Shown here one piece after another: positions 6,273 to 13,902 of a DNA stretch of 16,092 nucleotides (within the stretch, counting starts at the first letter, position 1; every line of letters begins with the position of its first letter). A program made the position numbers and the translations under genes. Origin of the DNA: an uncultured Roseiflexaceae bacterium (GTDB lineage Bacteria > Chloroflexota > Chloroflexia > Chloroflexales > Roseiflexaceae). Location: NCBI GenBank assembly GCA_903868295.1, contig CAIPUQ010000097.1, positions 1 through 16,092 of the forward strand, read 5' to 3'. The notes beneath the pieces were generated by a model. The model was given only the letters and a program-made list of their open reading frames with translations. It searched no databases and was not told the origin of the DNA.

Positions 6273-8414
6273 ATGAGTGCAAAGCTGCATCGCCGCAAAT
6301 TCTTGCGGTACTCTGCGATGGGCGCTGCGAGCGCTGCAATCGTCGCCTGTGGTGGCGCTGCTACCGCAGAACCAACGGTTGCGCCTGAGGCTCCTGCAGA
6401 AGAAGCCCCGGCGGCTACCGCGGTACCCGCGGTAACGACCAAGTACAAAGAGTCCCCCAAACTCGCCGAGCTCGTGACTGCCGGCAAACTGCCGAACGTC
6501 GACGAGCGTCTCCCCAAGAACCCATACACCCCACCCCACGCATGGTTGACCACTGGTCAATACGGCGGCAAGATGCGCAAAGCCTATGCCAACACATGGG
6601 GTATTGCTGGCTTCCAGCACGAATCCATGTATGGTCATTCCATCCTGCGCTACCTCAAGGACGGCTTGGCAATTGGACCTGGCTTGGCGGAAAGCTGGGA
6701 AACAAGTGCCGATGCCACCAAGTGGACGTTCAAGTTCCGCGAGGGCTTGAAGTGGTCAGATGGTCAGCCATGGACGGTCAACGACATCATGTACTGGTGG
6801 GAAGAAATGGTCGGCGGTAACGGTAAAGAAGCCGGCTTCCCCGAAGGTCTCAAGCCTGTCGAAGGTCCACCCGACGAAGCACGTTCGGGCAAGGGCACGC
6901 TGGTCACCATCAACAAGGTCGACGACTACACCATGGAGATGGTCTTCGATGCACCCGCACCGTTGTCTGCAGACCGCATTGCAATGTGGACCAATGCAGG
7001 TATCGGACCACGCTGGCATGCACCACGCCATTACATGGAGCAGTTCAGCCCAATCAAGAACCCTGACAAGTTCAAGGACTGGGAAGAGCATTCCAAGAAG
7101 ATTGGCTTCAACAACCCAGACTGCCCACGTATGTCTGGCTGGTACATGACCGTCTTCGAAGATGGTGTTCGCACCGTCTGGGAGCGCAATCCGTACTACT
7201 GGTGTGTCGATGCTGAAGGGCATCAGTTGCCATACATCGACACCGTCGAAATCTCGTATGTCAAGGACAAGGAAACCGAGAAGTTGGCATACCTGAACGG
7301 TCAGGTCGATCATGCACACTTCCACACCCAGACCCTCGGCGACATCAAGGACTTCAAAGACGGCGCCGACAAGAGCAAGTTGAACACCATGTTCTGGGAC
7401 TCGGGTTCGGGTACCGGATCCATGTACTTCTTCAACTTTGACCACATCGACCCAGCGATGCGGGCCGCGTTCCGCGATCCGAAGTTCCGCCAGGCGTTGT
7501 CACATGCCTACGACCGCGCAGACGTCCAAAAGGCCGTTTACTTCGGTTTGGGTGAATTGAGCAACGGTACGATGTCCCCCAAGGCCATCGAATACAATCT
7601 CAATGACGATGCCAAGGCTGCGTACGCATCATGGCGCGACAGCTACAAGGCATTCGACCCAGCCAAGGCAGAGTCGATCCTCGACGAAGCCGGCTACAAG
7701 AAGGGTGCTGACGGCAAGCGCACCTTGACCGACGGCAGCCCGATGAAGATTCTCGTCACCTACCCCGCAGACGAGAGCCCGAACGGCGAGCACATGCAGA
7801 AGAACGAGCGCTTGATCAAGAACTGGTCAGCAATCGGTATTGACGCAACGTTGACCCCAATCCCGAACGAAGGGTACGACGAAAAGTGGCGCGCAGGCGA
7901 AATCATGATGAAGACGGCATGGGAAGTCGGCGACGGCCCCAACCACTTGGTATACCCACAGTGGGTCGTTCCTATCGAAGGCGATCGCTGGGCACCTGTC
8001 CATGGTAAAGGTTACGACGTCCGTGGTACGGCTACCGAGGGTGAAGAGCTTGATCTCGACCCATGGAAGCGTTCCCCAGCTCGTATCTTGCCAACCGACA
8101 AGGACTTCGACGCTGGTATCGGCAAGCTCTATGAGATCTATGACAAGACCAAGGTCGAACCAGATGTCATGAAGCGCCATGCCATGGTATGGGACATGAT
8201 CAAGGTACACGTCGAGGGCGGTCCGTACTTCTCGGGTACGATCACCAACCAACCACGTATCATCTTGGCACATTCTGACCTCAAGAACATCCCAACCCGC
8301 GATGACTTGCTCAAAGAAGGTTTGGGTGGCTTCGTTAACCCATGGATCATCCCTGCACCTGCAACGTACGATCCAGAGACCTGGTTCTGGGGCAACCCAG
8401 CTGACCACGCCTAG
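6273..8414 (+). CDS. ABC transporter substrate-binding lipoprotein (SBP_bac_5 / Opp-Dpp family)
   Basis: A 713-residue extracytoplasmic solute receptor for the importer encoded by the next four genes. The N-terminus has a twin-arginine-like motif (HRRKFLR, residues 6-12), a short hydrophobic segment and lipobox IVAC with C26, so it is probably exported folded by Tat and lipid-anchored outside the membrane. An Ala/Pro/Glu/Thr-rich linker (about 27-55) leads into the family-5 binding domain. That domain starts at SPKLAELVTAGKLPNVDERL and includes the typical LAESWETSADATKWTFKFREG and FRQALSHAYDR segments. The protein is larger than E. coli OppA or DppA (about 540), as in many related receptors from Chloroflexota and thermophiles, some of which bind oligosaccharides. 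AGGAGG lies just upstream of this ATG; the frame is open further upstream but without better support. The ligand is not readable from sequence. Confidence 0.93.
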   Translation: MSAKLHRRKFLRYSAMGAASAAIVACGGAATAEPTVAPEAPAEEAPAATAVPAVTTKYKESPKLAELVTAGKLPNVDERLPKNPYTPPHAWLTTGQYGGKMRKAYANTWGIAGFQHESMYGHSILRYLKDGLAIGPGLAESWETSADATKWTFKFREGLKWSDGQPWTVNDIMYWWEEMVGGNGKEAGFPEGLKPVEGPPDEARSGKGTLVTINKVDDYTMEMVFDAPAPLSADRIAMWTNAGIGPRWHAPRHYMEQFSPIKNPDKFKDWEEHSKKIGFNNPDCPRMSGWYMTVFEDGVRTVWERNPYYWCVDAEGHQLPYIDTVEISYVKDKETEKLAYLNGQVDHAHFHTQTLGDIKDFKDGADKSKLNTMFWDSGSGTGSMYFFNFDHIDPAMRAAFRDPKFRQALSHAYDRADVQKAVYFGLGELSNGTMSPKAIEYNLNDDAKAAYASWRDSYKAFDPAKAESILDEAGYKKGADGKRTLTDGSPMKILVTYPADESPNGEHMQKNERLIKNWSAIGIDATLTPIPNEGYDEKWRAGEIMMKTAWEVGDGPNHLVYPQWVVPIEGDRWAPVHGKGYDVRGTATEGEELDLDPWKRSPARILPTDKDFDAGIGKLYEIYDKTKVEPDVMKRHAMVWDMIKVHVEGGPYFSGTITNQPRIILAHSDLKNIPTRDDLLKEGLGGFVNPWIIPAPATYDPETWFWGNPADHA

Positions 8415-8420
8415 TTCACC

Positions 8421-8468
8421 GGTGGCCTAGCCACCATCGTCCATGGGTGAGGCAACTCACCCATGGAC
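8421..8468 (+). terminator. Tandem hairpins between binding-protein and permease genes
   Basis: First hairpin: GGTGGC (8421-8426) with GCCACC (8430-8435), loop CTA. Second: GTCCATGGGTGA (8439-8450) with its exact reverse complement at 8457-8468, loop GGCAAC. A pyrimidine-rich but T-poor stretch follows. This placement is typical of intra-operon attenuators or mRNA stabilisers that let the binding protein be made in excess over the membrane subunits; partial termination is likely. Confidence 0.65.
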
Positions 8469-8538
8469 ATCCCCATCCCCTCCCTCTTTCGTCCTATTCT
8501 TAGTGGCAGAGTTGCCAAACCCTCTGTGGGAGCGATGT

Positions 8539-9522
8539 ATGCTGAACTTCATTGCCCGACGGCTCATCAATATGGTGGTGCTGCTCGTAGTGGTTTCTTT
8601 TGTTGGATTTTTTATCATCCAGCTTCCCCCTGGTTCCATTTTGGACGTCCAATTGACCAGAATGCGCGCTATGGGTGGTGACATCTCGCGTGATCAAATG
8701 AAGGCCATGGCAGAGCGGTACGGTATCAACGAGCCATTTGGCACCCGCTATTTCAAGTGGGTGAGCCGATCGCTGCAAGGAGACTTCGGTACCTCATTCG
8801 CCACAGACCAGTCGGTCGGCGAACGCATCTGGGGTCGATTGTCGATTTCGCTTGGTTTGTCGCTTTTTGCTTTGCTGTTTACGTGGCTCGTGTCGATACC
8901 CGTCGGTGTCTACTCGGCGACACACAGATATACCGTGCCGGATTACATCGTCACGTTTTTACAATTTATCGGCCTGGCTATACCGGGATTTTTGCTCGCA
9001 TTAGTGATGTTGATTATTGCTACCCGCTACCTCAATCAACAGGTGGGTGGGTTGTACTCGCCAGAGTATATCGACGCACCCATGTCGTTGGCCAAGTTCC
9101 GTAACCTCATTGAGCATGTCTGGATCGCCGTGTTGGTCCTTGCAATCGGCGCGACTGCGGGCTTGACCCGCATTATGCGTGCCAATTTGCTGGACGTGCT
9201 CAACATGCAATACATCCAGACTGCCCGCGCCAAAGGGCTCGACGAAGCGATTGTCATCTGGAAGCACGCCGTACGCAACGCAATTCACCCATTAGTGGCG
9301 TCGCTCGGTACCCTTCTGCCTGCGTTGGTGGTCGGCGAAACGCTGGTCGCGCAGGTGTTGAGTCTGCCGACGATTGGTCCGATGTACCTCGATGCGCTGC
9401 GCCAACAAGACATGTATCTTGCTGGCACGATTCTCGTGATGCTTTCAGCCTTGCTGCTGATTGGCAACCTTATATCCGACCTTCTGCTGGCGTGGGTTGA
9501 TCCCCGCGTGCGTTTGGAATAG
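8539..9522 (+). CDS. OppB/DppB-like ABC transporter permease
   Basis: A 327-residue inner-membrane subunit that forms half of the translocation channel of the importer. It starts MLNFIARRLINMVVLLVVVS, the typical OppB/DppB opening with the first membrane helix, followed by an extracytoplasmic region with the family hallmark YGINEPFGTRYFKW and GDFGTSF (61-86). Later membrane helices surround the cytoplasmic EAA loop YIQTARAKGLDEAIVIWKHA (225-244), which docks onto an ATPase. ATG 8539 is chosen because GGGAG lies six bases upstream and family similarity begins there; in-frame codons upstream run through the inter-gene hairpins. The next permease gene starts 12 bases after the stop. Confidence 0.93.
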   Translation: MLNFIARRLINMVVLLVVVSFVGFFIIQLPPGSILDVQLTRMRAMGGDISRDQMKAMAERYGINEPFGTRYFKWVSRSLQGDFGTSFATDQSVGERIWGRLSISLGLSLFALLFTWLVSIPVGVYSATHRYTVPDYIVTFLQFIGLAIPGFLLALVMLIIATRYLNQQVGGLYSPEYIDAPMSLAKFRNLIEHVWIAVLVLAIGATAGLTRIMRANLLDVLNMQYIQTARAKGLDEAIVIWKHAVRNAIHPLVASLGTLLPALVVGETLVAQVLSLPTIGPMYLDALRQQDMYLAGTILVMLSALLLIGNLISDLLLAWVDPRVRLE

Positions 9523-9534
9523 AAAGGATTCGTC

Positions 9535-10644
9535 ATGGCAGTAGACGCAGCAAAGCTCCCCGTAGCAGAACATGCCGCTGAAGACGTCGGTACCATCCCG
9601 CAGTGGAAGCTCATGGTACGACGCTTTCGCAAGAGCAAACTCTCGGTTGCTGGGTTGATCATGTTGATCATTTTGTATACGCTGATGATTTTTTCGGATT
9701 TCATCGCGCCATATGAACATAATCGAATCGATTCGAACTATGCCTGGGCGCCACCCTCGCAGATTGGTTTTGCAGACGGCAAAATCGTGACCTATGCGCT
9801 GAAGCAGACTCTCGACGAAGTCCGATTCGAATGGATCTATGCACCAGACCTCGAGAATCCCATTCCCGTTGATTTTTTTGTGCAAGGGTATGAGTACCGG
9901 TTCTTGGGAATCATCCCCAGCAAACTCCATCTGTTTGGTGTGCCCGACGGTTCACAAATCAATCTCATCGGTGCGGACAAAGACGGCAAGGATGTCTTCT
10001 CGCGGTTGCTCAAGGGAAGCCAGATTTCGCTGACACTCGGATTCGTCGGTGTGTTGATTTCGGTCATCATCGGATCGATTGTGGGAACGGCATCCGGCTA
10101 TTTTGGTGGGGCCATCGACAATATCATTCAGCGTTTGATTGAACTTTTGCGGTCGTTCCCCGACATCCCGTTGTTCCTCGGTTTGGCAGCAGCGCTCCCC
10201 ATGGGTGTGCCGGTGCAGGTACGATTCTTCTTGATAACCATTATCATCGCCATGATTGGCTGGACCGGGTTGGCACGTGAAGTACGCGCCAAAGTGATGG
10301 CATTTCGCGCGTCCGACTACACCTCTGCGGCGATTGCTGCAGGTGCGTCGCATTGGCATGTCATCACTCGCCATCTAATCCCCAACGCAATGAGTCACAT
10401 CATTGTCGTGGGCACGTTGGCTATTCCGGGGGCAATCGGATCTGAGACGGCGTTGAGTTTCCTTGGTTTGGGAATTTTGCCGCCTGCGGTCTCGTGGGGT
10501 GTTATGCTCCGCGATGCACAAACCATTGAAGCAATTGTCAACTATCCATGGATGTTGTTGCCGGTCGGGGTGCTCATCATCGCGGTGCTGAGCTTCTATC
10601 TTTTGGGCGATGGCGTACGCGATGCCGTTGACCCGTACGCCTAG
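9535..10644 (+). CDS. OppC/DppC-like ABC transporter permease with enlarged extracytoplasmic domain
   Basis: The second channel subunit, 369 residues, about 65 longer than E. coli OppC (~302). A cytoplasmic N-terminus (1-36) precedes the first membrane helix (about 37-58, OppC_N type). Next comes a long extracytoplasmic stretch (about 60-160) containing FFVQGYEYRFLGIIPSKLHLFGV and the conserved GADKDGKDVFSRLLKGSQISL. The remaining helices flank the EAA loop DYTSAAIAAGASHWHVITRH (261-280), and the C-terminus has LGDGVRDAVDPYA, typical of the family. AAAGGA lies just before the ATG. Its TAG stop is part of the ribosome-binding site (TAGGAGG) of the next gene, showing tight coupling. The enlarged loop resembles permeases paired with large binding proteins and may contact the receptor. 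Confidence 0.93.
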   Translation: MAVDAAKLPVAEHAAEDVGTIPQWKLMVRRFRKSKLSVAGLIMLIILYTLMIFSDFIAPYEHNRIDSNYAWAPPSQIGFADGKIVTYALKQTLDEVRFEWIYAPDLENPIPVDFFVQGYEYRFLGIIPSKLHLFGVPDGSQINLIGADKDGKDVFSRLLKGSQISLTLGFVGVLISVIIGSIVGTASGYFGGAIDNIIQRLIELLRSFPDIPLFLGLAAALPMGVPVQVRFFLITIIIAMIGWTGLAREVRAKVMAFRASDYTSAAIAAGASHWHVITRHLIPNAMSHIIVVGTLAIPGAIGSETALSFLGLGILPPAVSWGVMLRDAQTIEAIVNYPWMLLPVGVLIIAVLSFYLLGDGVRDAVDPYA

Positions 10645-10654
10645 GAGGTAGTAG

Positions 10655-11689
10655 ATGACGACTGAATCCCCGTCTATCAATCTCACAAGTCACGACGATG
10701 TCGTGCGTGTCGAAGACCTCAAGGTCAGCTTTTATACGCAGCTCGGCGTCGTCCGTGCACTCAACGGCGTCAGCTTTAATATCCCCCGTGGACGCGTCTT
10801 GGGTATTGTTGGTGAGTCTGGCTGCGGCAAAAGCATTACTGGTTTGTCGATCATGCAACTGGTCGTCGCCGCAGGGCGCACCGAGGGCGGTCGGATTTTG
10901 TTCCGTGAGGATGCAGGCCAAGAACCACCGGTAAACATCCTCGACTACGGCAAGAACAGTCCCGAAATGCGCAAGATCCGGGGCAACAATATCTCGATGA
11001 TCTTTCAAGAGCCGATGTCGTCGCTCAATCCATGCTACACCGTCGGGAACCAAATCGAAGAAGCCATTCTGCTCCACCAAACCAATGACAAGACCGAAGC
11101 ACACAAACGTGCGGTCGAAGTATTGACCAAGGTGGGCATGCCCAATCCGAGTCGCATTGCGGGGTCGTATCCGCACGAGTTATCGGGTGGTATGCGCCAA
11201 CGTGCGATGATTGCCATGGCACTGTCGTGCAATCCCACACTGTTGATTGCGGACGAGCCGACCACCGCCCTCGATGTTACGACCGAGGCACAGATCCTGG
11301 ATTTGATGCGCGGGTTGCAAAGCGAAATAGGCACGTCCATCATGTTCATCACCCATAACATGGGTGTGGTGGCGCAGATGTGTGACGAAGTCGCAGTCAT
11401 GTACATGGGGCGTGTCGTCGAACGTGCGACGGTCGATGATATCTTTTATGAGCCTCGACACCCGTACACCATTTCTCTCCTGCAGTCCATTCCTCGTTTG
11501 GGTCGTACCAAGGGGCGCTTAGCATCCATCGAAGGGAGTGTCCCAGACCCGTATTCGACCACACCAGGGTGTTCGTTTCACCCGCGCTGTCCTGTGGCAA
11601 TAAAAGGGTTATGCGACACGATCGTGCCCGAAGAAACCATCGTTGATGCAGCAAAGGGACACACCGTTCGCTGCCATCTGAATTCGTGA
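10655..11689 (+). CDS. OppD/DppD-like ABC transporter ATP-binding protein
   Basis: One of the two ATPases that energise the importer, on the cytoplasmic face. It has 344 residues, with Walker A GESGCGKS (53-60), Q-loop Q118 in IFQEPMSSLNP, signature LSGGMRQR (176-183), Walker B LLIADEPT with D200/E201, and H-loop ITHN (His234). The C-terminal oligopeptide/dipeptide extension (HPYTISLLQSIP at 269-280, then CSFHPRCP) has cysteines at 306, 312, 320 and 340. In some Opp/Dpp ATPases these are reported to bind an Fe-S cluster. AGGAGG sits just before the ATG and overlaps the preceding stop codon. A short spacer separates it from its partner gene. Confidence 0.95.
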   Translation: MTTESPSINLTSHDDVVRVEDLKVSFYTQLGVVRALNGVSFNIPRGRVLGIVGESGCGKSITGLSIMQLVVAAGRTEGGRILFREDAGQEPPVNILDYGKNSPEMRKIRGNNISMIFQEPMSSLNPCYTVGNQIEEAILLHQTNDKTEAHKRAVEVLTKVGMPNPSRIAGSYPHELSGGMRQRAMIAMALSCNPTLLIADEPTTALDVTTEAQILDLMRGLQSEIGTSIMFITHNMGVVAQMCDEVAVMYMGRVVERATVDDIFYEPRHPYTISLLQSIPRLGRTKGRLASIEGSVPDPYSTTPGCSFHPRCPVAIKGLCDTIVPEETIVDAAKGHTVRCHLNS

Positions 11690-11696
11690 GGTGACC

Positions 11697-12755
11697 ATGA
11701 CCACCGATGATATGTTACTCGAGGTCCGTGGCCTCAAAAAGCATTTCCCCATTCGGACGGGGTTGATGCGTCGGGTTACGGGCATGGTCAAGGCCGTAGA
11801 TGGCATTAACTTCCACATTCGCAAAGGCGAAACACTGGGGTTGGTGGGTGAGTCTGGCTGTGGCAAAAGCACTGCAGGGCGTGCAATTCTGCGACTCCAC
11901 GAACCCACTGCAGGTGAAGTCATTTTCAATGACCCAGTGCTCGGCAAAATCGATGTGACCCAAGCCGACCGCGAGACCATGATGAAGCTGCGACCCAACA
12001 TGCAGATCATCTTCCAAGACCCATTCACCTCTCTGAACCCTCGGTTGACTGTTGGTCAGATTGTGGGTGAGCCGCTCGAAATTCAACACCGCGCCAAAGG
12101 GACGGAATTGTCGGACCGGGTCGCCGAGCTCCTCCAAGAAGTCGGCATTCGGCCCGAAAACATGACACGCTACCCGCATGCATTCTCGGGTGGACAACGG
12201 CAACGTATCGGCATTGCCCGTGCGCTCGCGCTCAATCCGAGCTTGATTATCTGTGATGAACCGGTGTCGGCACTCGACGTGTCGATTCAAGCGCAAGTAC
12301 TGAACCTGCTCGATGAGCTCCAGGCCAAGTACGGGATGGCATATCTCTTTGTTGGGCACGATTTGAGCGTCATTGAGCACATTTCGGACCGTGTCGCCGT
12401 CATGTACGTCGGCTACATTGTCGAAATGGCCAAAACCGACAAACTCTACTTCTCGCCCAAGCACCCCTATACCGAGGCGTTGCTCAACGCCATCCCCAAG
12501 GCAGATCCGCGGTTACGTACCCGACCAGAGCGTTTGCAAGGGGATGTTCCATCACCCGCGAATCCACCGAGTGGGTGTTACTTCCACCCGCGCTGTCGCT
12601 ATGCGAAAGATATCTGTAGTGTGGAGCGGCCGCCGCTCACCGACATCGGTGATGAGCATTTCGTCGCATGTCATTTCGCCCGTGAGTTGTCGCTGACCGG
12701 TGTGCAACCACTGAGTGACATCAAACTGCAAATGCCGCCTGCACGGAGTGTCTAG
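11697..12755 (+). CDS. OppF/DppF-like ABC transporter ATP-binding protein
   Basis: The partner ATPase, 352 residues. It has Walker A GESGCGKST (51-59), Q-loop IFQDPFTSLNPR, signature FSGGQRQR (163-170), Walker B LIICDEPVSALD with D187/E188, and H-loop VGHD (His221). The C-terminal extension has HPYTEALLNAIP (256-267) and CYFHPRCRYAKDIC, with cysteines at 294, 300, 307 and 325, the same four-cysteine pattern as its partner. The ATG at 11697 is preferred over an in-frame GTG at 11691 because the GTGAGGTG stretch works as its ribosome-binding site. The gene begins seven bases after the preceding stop and is the last of the operon, being followed by an intrinsic terminator. Confidence 0.95.
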   Translation: MTTDDMLLEVRGLKKHFPIRTGLMRRVTGMVKAVDGINFHIRKGETLGLVGESGCGKSTAGRAILRLHEPTAGEVIFNDPVLGKIDVTQADRETMMKLRPNMQIIFQDPFTSLNPRLTVGQIVGEPLEIQHRAKGTELSDRVAELLQEVGIRPENMTRYPHAFSGGQRQRIGIARALALNPSLIICDEPVSALDVSIQAQVLNLLDELQAKYGMAYLFVGHDLSVIEHISDRVAVMYVGYIVEMAKTDKLYFSPKHPYTEALLNAIPKADPRLRTRPERLQGDVPSPANPPSGCYFHPRCRYAKDICSVERPPLTDIGDEHFVACHFARELSLTGVQPLSDIKLQMPPARSV

Positions 12756-12761
12756 TGCGAC

Positions 12762-12795
12762 ACCGGCGCATGGCATTCCGCCATGCGCCGGTTTT
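12762..12795 (+). terminator. Intrinsic terminator of the importer operon
   Basis: CCGGCGCATGGC (12763-12774) pairs perfectly with GCCATGCGCCGG (12780-12791) around ATTCC, with one more A-T pair outside, followed at once by TTTTGTGTGT. It lies seven bases past the last ATPase stop and is GC-rich with a T-run, so termination should be efficient. Confidence 0.9.
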
Positions 12796-13012
12796 GTGTG
12801 TACCCTACGCGTAGAACCGGTCGGATGGTGATTGTGTGGTACGATGTGGGCACCATAGACCGTTGGGTCTGCTCTTTCGCAGTGCAGCGTGATACTTGGC
12901 GGTTCAATAATCTACAGGTTGTCAATTCACGCAACGTGTGTGTGCAGATGGGGATACATGGTCACTCGACCATCAGACCATATCAGTTGGGGAACATCAG
13001 AAAGGGCAGACT
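12796..13012 (+). other. Intergenic region upstream of the isomerase gene
   Basis: About 217 bases between the importer terminator and the next gene. There is no gene here. A TG-N-TACGAT near 12837-12845 resembles an extended -10 but lacks a good -35. AGACC (12857-12861) can pair with GGTCT (12866-12870). The AAAGGG at 13001-13006 is the ribosome-binding site of the next gene. A promoter must be present, because a strong terminator lies upstream, but I cannot place it with confidence. Confidence 0.4.
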
Positions 13013-13855
13013 ATGAAAGTCGGTATTTTGACCGCTCCGGTCAGTCGGCAGCCGCTCGACAAGTTCATTCCATGGGCAGCTTCAATTGGCGTGCAGCAGA
13101 TCGAACTCGATGTTGGCCCCGGCGGTAACTTTGATGCAACAACCGTCACAGACAGCGATATTGCCAATCTCAAGAGTTTGCTAGCCAAGAACAACATCAC
13201 ATTGTCGAGTATTGTGTGTTATTGGCACACGATGATGACGGGTGTCACGGCAGACCATCTGGCGCTCTCTAAGAAGGTCTTTCCGGCAGCAATCAAGCTC
13301 GCTCCCAAGCTGGGTGTCGAGTTGGTCGGTGCTCTTGCTGGGTTCCCCACCCAGGGCAAGAGCCGCTTGAACACCATCAAAGAAGACTTGCCGGTGCACT
13401 TCCGCCCGATGGCAGATTTGGCACGCGAAGCTGGTGTCAAGATTATGTTCGAGAATTGGTACGCCACCAATCTGCAGAATCTCGAGCACTTTCAGACGAT
13501 TTTTGAAGTGTTCCCAGACGCACACTTGGGGCTGAACTATGACCCATCCCACCTCGATTGGCAAGAAATCGACTACATCGATGGTGTGCGTGAGTTCCAG
13601 AAGCGCATCTTCCATGTGCACGCCAAAGACGTCTGGGTAAATCCGACCCGACGGGCTCGTGTGGGTTCGAACGGTGATGGCTGGTGGCGCTATGTGTTGC
13701 CTGGCTATGGCCGCATTCGCTGGGGCGAATTCATCACCACCTTGCGCCAAGTCGGGTACGATGGAGTCATCTCGGTCGAACACGAAGACGACGCATTCTC
13801 ACCCGAAGAAGGATTCGTGAAGTCGGTGCGCTATTTGCGGTCACTGGTCGACTAA
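13013..13855 (+). CDS. Sugar phosphate isomerase/epimerase (xylose isomerase-like TIM barrel)
   Basis: A 280-residue cytoplasmic protein of the AP-endonuclease-2/xylose-isomerase-like TIM-barrel superfamily (COG1082 type), whose members isomerise or epimerise sugars, keto-sugars or inositol derivatives with a divalent metal. The expected metal-ligand positions are visible: E147 in MFENWY, D177 and H180 in NYDPSHLDW, H203 in HVHAKD and E256 in SVEHED. AAAGGG lies six bases before the chosen ATG; the frame extends 25 codons upstream without family similarity. It follows a complete Opp-type importer but is separated from it by a strong terminator, so it is probably transcribed on its own. The substrate is unknown; a link to sugar uptake by the importer is inferred. 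It ends just before its own terminator. Confidence 0.9.
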   Translation: MKVGILTAPVSRQPLDKFIPWAASIGVQQIELDVGPGGNFDATTVTDSDIANLKSLLAKNNITLSSIVCYWHTMMTGVTADHLALSKKVFPAAIKLAPKLGVELVGALAGFPTQGKSRLNTIKEDLPVHFRPMADLAREAGVKIMFENWYATNLQNLEHFQTIFEVFPDAHLGLNYDPSHLDWQEIDYIDGVREFQKRIFHVHAKDVWVNPTRRARVGSNGDGWWRYVLPGYGRIRWGEFITTLRQVGYDGVISVEHEDDAFSPEEGFVKSVRYLRSLVD

Positions 13856-13869
13856 ATTTCCATGTGGAG

Positions 13870-13900
13870 AGCGCCGTTCCTTGCGGGAGCGGCGCTTTTT
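13870..13900 (+). terminator. Intrinsic terminator of the isomerase gene, abutting the helicase start
   Basis: AGCGCCGTTCC (13870-13880) pairs with GGAGCGGCGCT (13886-13896) with one T-G wobble and a 5-base loop, then TTTT. The helicase ATG is only two bases further on. The right arm holds the only GGAG-like sequence near that ATG, 13 bases away and buried in the stem. Confidence 0.85.
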
Positions 13901-13902
13901 CT

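Noticed and set aside
8443..8538. Upstream extension of the first permease
   Set aside because: It runs through the inter-gene hairpins; the typical permease N-terminus and a ribosome-binding site support 8539.
11715..12464. Long minus-strand open frames inside the importer genes (also 6756-7445 and 7827-8408)
   Set aside because: They are complementary to strongly supported ATPase and receptor genes and show no family motifs.
13181..13783. 200-residue minus-strand open frame
   Set aside because: Antisense to the isomerase gene, which has all metal-ligand motifs; no independent support.
13684..13902. Upstream extension of the helicase into the isomerase gene
   Set aside because: The extension overlaps the isomerase in another frame, spans a terminator and has no helicase similarity; the Q-motif follows ATG 13903 directly.
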